Source of the DNA: Bog-159 sp963738345
Lineage (GTDB): Bacteria; Acidobacteriota; Terriglobia; Bryobacterales; Bryobacteraceae
Direction of reading: 5' to 3'
Assembly: GCA_963738345.1 (NCBI GenBank)
Contig: CAVTWI010000002.1
Location: 2,170,001-2,234,000, forward strand
Length of the DNA stretch: 64,000 nucleotides
How positions within the stretch are numbered: the stretch's first letter is position 1; the number at the start of each line of letters is the position of its first letter. This document shows, piece by piece, positions 57,059-64,000 of the stretch. The position numbers and the translations under genes were made by a program. Under the pieces are notes generated by a model. That model saw only the letters and a program-made list of their open reading frames with translations, made no database searches and was not told the DNA's origin.

Positions 57059-57992
57059 GTGAAGCTTACTGCTACTTCTATTCCTGTGCTTGCCCTTGTG
57101 CGCCACGCTTCGCCTGGGCATTATCGGCACGGACACTTCGCACGTCACCGCCTTCACCCAGATTCTGAACGACGAAACGTCACCCGATCATGTGCCTGGC
57201 GGCCTGGTGGTAGCCGCCTACAAGGGAGGCAGCCCGGACATCGAATCGAGCGCATCGCGCGTGGATAAGTTCGCGGACGAGTTGCGTACCAAGTGGAACG
57301 TCCGCTTCTATACCAGCATTCCGGAATTGTGCCGTAGCGTTGACGCGGTTCTGCTGGAAAGCGTCGGACGGGCGCACCCACCTGGCTCAGGCGAAGGCTG
57401 TGATCGCCGCGCACAAGCCGCGTGTTCATCGACAAGCCGCTGGCCGCCACGCTTGCCGATGTGCGCGAGATCGACCGCTTGGCGCGCGCCGCGGGAGTGC
57501 CCTGGTTCAGTTCGTCGAGCCTGCGCTTCGGCGAAATCGCCGAAAACATGAAATTCGCGGACGCGACCGGCGTGGAAACATGGGGCCCTGGACCGCTTGA
57601 GCCGCATCATCAACTCGAACTGGCATGGTATGCGATTCATCCGATCGAACTGCTGTACACCCTGATGGGCGCGGGATGCGAGGAAGTGAGCCGCACGTAT
57701 CACGTCGGATGCGGACGTGCATTGTGGGGCGCTGGAAGGACGGGCGTATCGGCACGGTGCGCGCGCTACGGCCTTATAGCGACTACGGCGCCGTGGTCTT
57801 CCGGCCCAAGCAGATCATCGAAGCGCCCTCGCGGCCCGCCGACAGTTACCGTCCGCTGCTGGTAGAAGTGATGAAGTTTCTCGAAACCGGGCAGCCGCCC
57901 GTGCCGAACAGTGAAACCCTGGAAATCTACGCCTTCATTGACGCCGCCCAACGGAGCAAGGACAGGGCGGCAAGCCCATGCGGTTACAATAG
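57059..57992 (+). pseudogene. Gfo/Idh/MocA-type oxidoreductase, frameshifted
   Basis: Coherent pieces in successive frames: a signal-like start (LLLLFLCLPLCATLRLGIIG), TDTSHVTAFTQILNDE, VRFYTSIPELCRSVDAVLLE; then VFIDKPLAATLADVREIDRL, WYAIHPIELLYTLMGAGCEE; then GRWKDGRIGTVRALRPYSDY and PVPNSETLEIYAFIDAAQRS. The EKP-like IDKPLA and H-PIE motifs are those of this NAD-dependent family. Frame changes lie near 57065, 57365-57420, 57700 and 57970. One restored gene would have about 310 residues. Confidence 0.75.
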
Positions 57993-58022
57993 CCGATGCG
58001 GTTACCATAGAACATTACGCTT

Positions 58023-58793
58023 ATGTCAAATCTGCTCGAGGGTAAAACGGCCCTCATCCTCGGAATTGCAAACAGGTGGAGCTTGGCTTATGCCATCGCG
58101 CAGGCATTCTGGCGCGAAGGTGCAACTGTCGCTCTCACTTATTTAGGCGACCGCCAGAAGGTAGCCATTGAAGAACTGTCGGCGGGCATGCCCGTGGCCG
58201 GACTCTGGCCCTGCGATGTCACTAAGGAAGAAGACTTGATCGCCCTTGCCGAGTCGCTCCGCGCGCTCGGGCGACCGCTCGACATTGTGGTGCATAGCAT
58301 GGCGTTCGCCAACCGCGACGATCTCTCCCGGCCCTTCGTCGAAACCGGGCGCGACGGCTTCCTGCTGGCGCAGGAGGTGAGCGCTTATTCCCTGGTTGCC
58401 GTGGCGCGCGCTACCACGCCGGTGATGACTGCCGGGGGCGCCTTGATGACCCTCACCTACTTGGGATCCACCCGCGTGGTGCCGAACTACAATGTGATGG
58501 GAGTTGCCAAAGCCTCCCTCGAAGCTTCCGTGCGTTACCTGGCCAGCGACTTGGGTCCGCAGCGCATCCGCGTGAACGCTATTTCGGCGGGACCGGTAAA
58601 GACTGCATCCGCCCGTGGCATCAAGGATTTCAACACCATCCTCGAATACGTGGCCACGCGTTCGCCCCTGCGCCGCAATACCGACCCCGCCGAAGTCGCC
58701 GATACCGCCGTGTTCCTGGCGAGTGATTTGGGCCGCGGCGTCACGGGCAACACCATCTTCGTCGACGCAGGCATTCAGATCATGGGTTTATAG
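58023..58793 (+). CDS. fabI: Enoyl-ACP reductase (NADH), FabI
   Basis: 256 residues, intact. GKTALILGIANRWSLAYAIA is the FabI variant of the dinucleotide loop. TYLGSTRVVPNYNVMGVAKA carries the catalytic Tyr pair and Lys, and SAGPVKTASARGIKDF the substrate loop. It reduces the double bond in the last step of fatty acid elongation. Confidence 0.95.
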   Translation: MSNLLEGKTALILGIANRWSLAYAIAQAFWREGATVALTYLGDRQKVAIEELSAGMPVAGLWPCDVTKEEDLIALAESLRALGRPLDIVVHSMAFANRDDLSRPFVETGRDGFLLAQEVSAYSLVAVARATTPVMTAGGALMTLTYLGSTRVVPNYNVMGVAKASLEASVRYLASDLGPQRIRVNAISAGPVKTASARGIKDFNTILEYVATRSPLRRNTDPAEVADTAVFLASDLGRGVTGNTIFVDAGIQIMGL

Positions 58794-58805
58794 TTAAGTA
58801 GACCC

Positions 58806-59729
58806 ATGAAGATCGATGTCGTACTGACTGAAGCGGAGATCGTTCAGGAACTTACCGAAGCAGTCGAGGCGCGCGACCTGCCGGAAAAGTTTTTCTATTG
58901 GAGCCCGCCGGCCGTTCGGGCTTGGCTCGCGCGATCGGCCGATCCGGCCTTCGTAGGCCTGCGGCGCGCCTGGCAGCAGTTGGCCGCCAAAGCCGCCGGG
59001 CTGCTGGAAGCCTTCGGCCCGCCCATTCACGCCATCAGTCTGGGCGCGGGTGACGGCGCCACAGACCGTTTGTTACTCGACGCCATCCGCCAAGCCGGCC
59101 GCGAACTGAAATACTATCCCGTCGACGCCAGTCAGGCACTACTAGAGATGGCCTGCGCGGGCGCGGAAGATCTGGATATCGAGGCCGCCGGCATCAAGGC
59201 GGATATATCGAGCCCCATGCACCTGGTCTTTGCCAGCGATGCCGCGGAATCGCCCAAGTTACTAATGATGTCTGGCAATACTCTGGGCGGATTCGATCCG
59301 CTCGATCACATCAAACACATGGCCCAGATCCTACATGGCGAGGACCGCCTGATTCTGGATGCCGAGATCTATCACACCAACGGCAGCGCGCCGCACGGTG
59401 AACTGTTGAAGCAGTTTGCCTTCGCGCCACTGGCCGCGCTGGGCGTCTCCGCCGACGATGGCGAAGTGCGATTCGAAGACAAGCGCGACAAGAGCATCGC
59501 GGGCCTGCATGTAACCGCCGCCCACTTCCGTCCCGACCGGGACCTGCGCATTGCCACCCCGGGGCCCGAAATCCTGATTGAGCGGGGCGAACACATTTAC
59601 CTGAACTTCGGCTACCGGTTTACCGTGGAGGCTTTGCGGGAGTTGCTGGTGGAGCGCGGCGGCCTGCGCATATTGGATGAAATCCCCAGCCCTGACGGCA
59701 AGTTTATGATTGCGGTCTGTTCGCGGTAG
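58806..59729 (+). CDS. EgtD-like SAM methyltransferase
   Basis: 307 residues, 12 bp after fabI. HAISLGAGDGATDRLLLDAI is motif I, YYPVDASQALLEMACAGAED follows, MMSGNTLGGFDPLDHIKHMA and LDAEIYHTN fit the Methyltransf_33 (histidine-specific methyltransferase, EgtD) fold. The HLTAAHFR-like and FTVEALRELL parts match the C-terminal lobe. Whether histidine is the substrate is unproven, since no other ergothioneine gene is near. Confidence 0.7.
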   Translation: MKIDVVLTEAEIVQELTEAVEARDLPEKFFYWSPPAVRAWLARSADPAFVGLRRAWQQLAAKAAGLLEAFGPPIHAISLGAGDGATDRLLLDAIRQAGRELKYYPVDASQALLEMACAGAEDLDIEAAGIKADISSPMHLVFASDAAESPKLLMMSGNTLGGFDPLDHIKHMAQILHGEDRLILDAEIYHTNGSAPHGELLKQFAFAPLAALGVSADDGEVRFEDKRDKSIAGLHVTAAHFRPDRDLRIATPGPEILIERGEHIYLNFGYRFTVEALRELLVERGGLRILDEIPSPDGKFMIAVCSR

Positions 59730-59743
59730 AATGGGCTTCGTGT

Positions 59744-59820
59744 GCGCCCGTAGCTCAGCTGGATAGAGCGGCTGGCTTCGAACCAGTAGGCCGGGGGTTC
59801 GAGTCCCTCCGGGCGCACCA
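59744..59820 (+). tRNA. tRNA-Arg(TCG)
   Basis: Acceptor GCGCCCG pairs with CGGGCGC, D arm TAGCTCAGCTGGATAGAGC, anticodon loop CTTCGAA with anticodon TCG, T loop GTTCGAGTC, encoded CCA at 59818-59820. Confidence 0.95.
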
Positions 59821-59974
59821 TTCACATCAATAAATCACGCACTCTGGCAGGAACACCAAGTCCGGAGTTGGATCCGGAACGCGCTCGATCGACCCCGACC
59901 CGATTCGTGTAAGATCGTCAGGAGTGGTCTGTCCGAATCGGAAGGCGTGTTCAAGACGCGCCAAAGGAGTGAAC

Positions 59975-62128
59975 ATGCCGTCGTTCGCCTCGCCGCGACA
60001 CATGCGGTTCTTGGGCCTGGGGGCCGTCGCCCTGCTGGCCTTTCCCGCATTGTTGTTTCCTATTAACTTCAACGCTCCCCGTTTCTATGCGCCCGGCTCG
60101 GGACCAGGTCAAAGCATTGCCACCGGCGATTTCAATCGCGATGGTGTTTCGGACATGGCTATCGGGTCAACGGGAACCATCCAGATTTTTGTGGGCCAGC
60201 GCGACGGCGGCCTGCAACCCGGAGCAGTTTGTCAGGCGCAATATCTCTCGGATTCCACCAGCAGCCTGGCGGTCGCTGATTTTAACCACGACGGCATCAT
60301 GGACATCTCCGCGGTGACAAATATTGGCATATTGGTTTACCTCGGCAATGGAGATGGCACTTTTGGGAAGCCCCAAACCTATGCGCGCGGCAGCGGACTT
60401 TATTCCATTGCTGCCGGCGATTTCAATGGCGACGGCAATATGGACCTTGCGGCTGTCAATACGGCCGGTAACTATGTCTCGGTCATCTTAGGCAAAGGTG
60501 ACGGCACATTTCAACCAGCGTTGGCCTATGCTGTCGGGGCGGCACCCAAGTACCTCGCAGTCGGGGATTTCAATCGGGATGGCAAACTCGATCTGGCGGT
60601 GACCGACTATGGCAACTCCCCACGTCCGGGAAACGTTTCGATCCTGTATGGCTTGGGCAACGGCGCCTTCCAGAAGGCAGTGAACCACGCAACGGGACTA
60701 TACCCGCAGAGCATCGCGGTGGGCGATTTTAATGGCGACGGCCAACCCGACTTGGCCATCGCACTTTTTGAAGGCGACGTACAGATTCTGCTGGCGGGGA
60801 CTGGTGGGACTTTTCTGCCCCCTCTCGATGTGCCCGCAGGTCCTAATCCTGTGTCGCTACAAGTGCTCTCCAATTCAGGAAAACTAAATCTGGTGGTTGC
60901 CAACCAATGGGAGGGCGTAACAGGCCCTGGAGTTGGCGGCAACACCGTATCGATTCTCAATGGCAATGGCGATGGCACGTTTCAGTCTCCTGAGACTTAT
61001 TTCGTGGCCGGCGGCAAAAGCGGATATAGCGTAGAGGCTGTAGCATTCGGAGATTTCAACGGCGACGGCAGAGTGGATATGGCTGCGGTGGGCGGGAACC
61101 TGTCCATCCTTCCAGGCACTGGTCCGAACCAATTTCAGAGGCCCGCCATGGTGCCGGTCGGGACCGGTCCGATGGGTATTACCGCGGGGGATTTCAATGG
61201 CGACGGAAAACCCGATCTGGCCGTGGCAAATGCCGGGTCCAACACGGTTTCCATCCTGATCGGTAAGGGAGATGGAACGTTCTTGCCGCAGGTGATGTAC
61301 AATCCCGCGGGGCGAGGGCCCACGCTGGTCGTCGCCGGAGATTTTAACCGCGATGGCAAGCTGGATTTGGCCGTTGGGGTAGAAACAGGCGTAGCCATTA
61401 TGCTTGGCAATGGCGACGGAACATTTCAGGCCGGATACCTCGCCATCCGCAGCTCGGCCCTTTCGCTGGCAACGGCAGACTTCAATCTCGATGGCAATCT
61501 CGATCTTGTATCGGAAACATATGTCGCTTTGGGCAACGGCGACGGAACCTTCGGAACCCCTGCCTATTTTCCGTATTATGCGGAGAATTCCTATGTTACG
61601 GTTGGCGACTTCAACGGTGACGGTGTTCCTGATGTAGCTTTAGCAGGATACGACGATGGCGGGTACTACGGCGGACCCTTCGTCGATATCTATCTGGGCT
61701 TGGGTAACGGCCAGTTCAAAGCCGGTGAAGTTTTGGGTTATAGCGCCTATACATTAAGGGCGTCTGACTTTAATGGCGATGGCAAGATCGATCTCACCGC
61801 GGGATTTTGGAGCGTCCTTGGAAACGGGGACGGCACCTTCGATGCGTTGGTCGACGGTACGTCTGGCAACGTGTTGGCGGTCGGTGATTTCAACAATGAT
61901 GGCAAGCTGGACATACTAACTTCCGGAGTCAGTATCGCTCTGGGGAATGGAGACGGGACGTTCCAGCCGGCAGTGAATTTCATTGCCGGGGGTATCGCGC
62001 AGTATGCAGCCGTGGCCGACTTTAACGGCGACGGCAAATTGGATGCGGCTGTGACAGGAAGCGGCGCGAACGGCGTGAATATTCTATTGAACACCACCAC
62101 CAACCACGGCGCAGCAGAGCTTCCGTAA
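59975..62128 (+). CDS. FG-GAP/VCBS repeat exported protein
   Basis: Start at 59975 after AAAGGAG; 717 residues with a signal peptide (MRFLGLGAVALLAFPALLF). About 13 repeats of the form VGDFNGDGKLDLAV followed by VSILLGNGDGTFQ, the calcium-binding DxDxDG beta-propeller repeat. Such proteins are abundant in Acidobacteriota and act outside the cell, usually in adhesion or polymer binding. No catalytic domain visible. Confidence 0.9.
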   Translation: MPSFASPRHMRFLGLGAVALLAFPALLFPINFNAPRFYAPGSGPGQSIATGDFNRDGVSDMAIGSTGTIQIFVGQRDGGLQPGAVCQAQYLSDSTSSLAVADFNHDGIMDISAVTNIGILVYLGNGDGTFGKPQTYARGSGLYSIAAGDFNGDGNMDLAAVNTAGNYVSVILGKGDGTFQPALAYAVGAAPKYLAVGDFNRDGKLDLAVTDYGNSPRPGNVSILYGLGNGAFQKAVNHATGLYPQSIAVGDFNGDGQPDLAIALFEGDVQILLAGTGGTFLPPLDVPAGPNPVSLQVLSNSGKLNLVVANQWEGVTGPGVGGNTVSILNGNGDGTFQSPETYFVAGGKSGYSVEAVAFGDFNGDGRVDMAAVGGNLSILPGTGPNQFQRPAMVPVGTGPMGITAGDFNGDGKPDLAVANAGSNTVSILIGKGDGTFLPQVMYNPAGRGPTLVVAGDFNRDGKLDLAVGVETGVAIMLGNGDGTFQAGYLAIRSSALSLATADFNLDGNLDLVSETYVALGNGDGTFGTPAYFPYYAENSYVTVGDFNGDGVPDVALAGYDDGGYYGGPFVDIYLGLGNGQFKAGEVLGYSAYTLRASDFNGDGKIDLTAGFWSVLGNGDGTFDALVDGTSGNVLAVGDFNNDGKLDILTSGVSIALGNGDGTFQPAVNFIAGGIAQYAAVADFNGDGKLDAAVTGSGANGVNILLNTTTNHGAAELP

Positions 62129-62310
62129 ATGGTACTGGCCGGTCTGACAGAGCCGGCTTGCCACCCCGGACTGTCCATGTGCGCGCGCATGAGGTATTAT
62201 GCGCAGCGCGTTATGTCCGGTTCGGCGGAATCCTCCGGTATCCGAACCCGAAACCTACGTCGTCAAGCAGGATCAGTCAACACCCGTTACAACCGCAGTG
62301 TGTCCGCTCT

Positions 62311-64000
62311 TCATAAAAGGTCAACTTGCACGACTTCGATATTGCCCGTAAAACGGAACGGGCTGGTATATTCCGGGCTCACCGCCGAGCCCAAGTCCGA
62401 ACCGACGTCCAGCGTCTCGAAATTGTTCAGGCCAAACACCGCGATCTTTGTTTCACCAGCGGCTTTGCCGTTGATGGATAACTTGGCAACGCCTGGGCTG
62501 GGCATACGGCCTACAATTAGCCCCGGCCTGGCCGCCACTGAATCCGGCGTGAATTCGAGAACGATGTGGGCTTTCCCGGCTGCCAACGGCGCGGACGAAA
62601 TCACCGAACCTGCGCGGTTGCCGGACGCATTCACTTCATAAACCACCCTGCCGTTCTTGACATACAACGTGTACCCGCCTAACACTCCACCTTGCGCCAG
62701 GATCACGCCTTCGGCGCCGCCCGCCGGAATTTCAACGTCCGCCGTAATACGATGTGCGCGGCCCGTCAACCGCGGAGCGGAGGCCGATTGAATGCGATCC
62801 ACGCCGGCGTGATATACGAAAGTAGTCGCCCCGTCATAAGGCGTCGGCAGAGGGGTGCGATTTGGAGTCAACGGATACACGTTGTTGCGACGCGCCTCAC
62901 TATCAAACAGCGCCACCAACTCCTTCAGCTTTTCCGGATTCTGCTGCGCCAGGTCGTGCGCCTGACTGTAGTCTGCCGTCAGATTGTAAAGCTCCCACGG
63001 GTTGTCTTCCGGCTTCCGATCGTCCCAATGCGCTGCCAAGTCCCAGGGCAATAAGTGGCGCGATCCCGCCCACCAGCCGTCTTTATAAATCCCGCGATTG
63101 CCGACCATCTCGAAGTACTGCACCCGGTGGGGACTGGGCTGGTCCGCATGATCGAAGGAATAAACCATGCTCGCGCCTTCAAGAGGCAGTTGTTTCACGC
63201 CATTGACCGACTCCGGAAACTGAATGCCGGCCAGTTCGTAAATGGTGGGTGCAATGTCGGTGATGTGGTGGAACTGCGTGCGCAGGCCGCCGGCATCCCG
63301 GATGTGTCCCGGCCACGAGACAATTAGAGGATCGCGCGTGCCGCCCAGATGCGAGGCCACCTGCTTGCTCCACTGAAACGGCGTGCACATGGCGAAAGCC
63401 CACCCGGAGGCGTATTGATTCAAATAAAGCTCGCTGCCCAATTCGGAGGCATGCGGCAGGCGTTCCGCCACGCTCCGCGATTTACCGTCGATGGTCATCA
63501 CGTCGTGGCCTTCCAATCCGCCTTCCGCGCTCGCGCCGTTGTCGCCCGGGATGTAGAAGACTACAGTATCCTGGTCATGACCTTCCGCCTTAATGTTCCG
63601 CAGCAGGCGGCCAATCTCATAATCGGTATGCGCCAGAAATCCGGCATAGACCTCCATCTGGTGAGAGAGCAGCGCCTTCTGATCGGCGGTCAACGAATCC
63701 CATGCGGGCAGTTCCTTCGGCCGCGGCGTCAGTTCGGCGTTCGCCGGGATAATGCCAAATTCTTTCTGGCGGGCGTAGGTCTCTTCGCGCAGCTTGTCCC
63801 AACCTTGGTCGAACTTACCTTTGTACTTATCGATCCACTGCTGCGGGGCCTGGTGCGGCTCGTGTGTCGCACCGGTGGCGAAGTAAAGGAAGAAAGGCTT
63901 CTGCGGCGCGACAGCGTCATGCTGCTGTACCCAGTGGGTGGCATCGTCCGCTAAGTCAGTGGTCAGATGATATCCAGCCGCGGGTGTGGCCGGCGGTTCC
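62311..64000 (-). CDS. Arylsulfatase-type sulfatase, N terminus outside the window
   Basis: The frame is open from the window edge to 62311, 563 residues. KPFFLYFATGATHEPHQAPQ, QWIDKYKGKFDQGWDKLREE, ETYARQKEFGI, VVFYIPGDNGASAEG, HLGGTRDPLIVSWPGHI and HHITDIAPTIYELAGIQFPE are sulfatase phrases with metal-binding DN and HL-G. The C-terminal 180 residues form a beta-sandwich (AHRITADVEIPAGGAEGVIL). The Cys/Ser that becomes formylglycine is outside the window. Likely acts on sulfated organic matter. Confidence 0.9.
   Translation of the reverse strand, partial: EPPATPAAGYHLTTDLADDATHWVQQHDAVAPQKPFFLYFATGATHEPHQAPQQWIDKYKGKFDQGWDKLREETYARQKEFGIIPANAELTPRPKELPAWDSLTADQKALLSHQMEVYAGFLAHTDYEIGRLLRNIKAEGHDQDTVVFYIPGDNGASAEGGLEGHDVMTIDGKSRSVAERLPHASELGSELYLNQYASGWAFAMCTPFQWSKQVASHLGGTRDPLIVSWPGHIRDAGGLRTQFHHITDIAPTIYELAGIQFPESVNGVKQLPLEGASMVYSFDHADQPSPHRVQYFEMVGNRGIYKDGWWAGSRHLLPWDLAAHWDDRKPEDNPWELYNLTADYSQAHDLAQQNPEKLKELVALFDSEARRNNVYPLTPNRTPLPTPYDGATTFVYHAGVDRIQSASAPRLTGRAHRITADVEIPAGGAEGVILAQGGVLGGYTLYVKNGRVVYEVNASGNRAGSVISSAPLAAGKAHIVLEFTPDSVAARPGLIVGRMPSPGVAKLSINGKAAGETKIAVFGLNNFETLDVGSDLGSAVSPEYTSPFRFTGNIEVVQVDLL

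Noticed and set aside
62129..62310. Gap between the FG-GAP gene and the sulfatase
   Set aside because: No gene, RNA or clear hairpin is visible in it.

Overview
The window holds most of a temperate contractile-tailed phage (myovirus-like) that carries plasmid-maintenance genes, followed by a stretch of bacterial chromosome. Positions 1 to about 53.6 kb look like one mobile element whose left end lies outside the window. The early genes, CI/Cro-type switch, P22-like coat and plasmid genes resemble elements of alphaproteobacteria. Positions from about 53.6 kb to 64 kb (recG-rsmD, fabI, an EgtD-like methyltransferase, an FG-GAP/VCBS protein, a sulfatase, two tRNAs) look like a chromosome of the Acidobacteriota (Bryobacter/Solibacter type). 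Both assignments rest on protein style only; no database was searched. The junction could be a real integration beside tRNA-Ser(GCT) or an assembly join.

Layout of the element. (1) 0.3-11.7 kb: a leftward early operon of about two dozen tightly overlapping genes. They include a serine recombinase running in frame into a RepB-type primase (with a frameshift), a Lar-like zinc ribbon protein, a large ParB-domain protein, a DUF1367 protein, a DUF669-like ssDNA-binding protein, a Sak4-like ATPase, an HNH nuclease, an XRE regulator and many tiny membrane or secreted proteins. It ends at a terminator at 263-288. (2) 11.7-13.3 kb: the immunity region, with an S24-type repressor, a Cro-like protein, a membrane protein on the opposite strand, and five matching 21-bp operators in two clusters, as in the lambda OL/OR arrangement. 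(3) 13.4-19.4 kb: a rightward early region with a GIY-YIG protein, a VRR-NUC nuclease, an unusual protein built from 18 near-identical repeats, a replication-type helix-turn-helix protein and a candidate late regulator. (4) 19.4-46.5 kb: terminase, portal, scaffold, P22-like coat, connector genes, sheath, tube, a tail-assembly chaperone with an A AAA AAC -1 frameshift site, tape measure, baseplate, fibre, endolysin, a very large surface protein with a signal peptide, and small membrane proteins and lipoproteins, closed by a strong terminator at 46500-46536. (5) 46.6-53.6 kb: plasmid maintenance and cargo, with a perfect 26-bp inverted repeat around a winged-helix gene, a ParA plus ribbon-helix-helix pair with candidate operator repeats, an unknown two-gene unit, a RepL-like initiator, a J-domain protein, a secreted phospholipase D-type nuclease, and a DprA-like/phosphoribosyltransferase pair that resembles toxin-antitoxin or defence modules.

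How it fits together. The CI/Cro switch would choose between lysogeny and the lytic programme. The RepL, ParA/RHH, primase and recombinase set would let the lysogen persist as a plasmid, so a phage-plasmid is the most economical reading. In the chromosomal part, rsmD, recG and a Gfo/Idh-type oxidoreductase (54.3-58.0 kb) each carry frameshifts while genes on both sides are intact, so either a local patch of decay or poor local sequence quality is likely.
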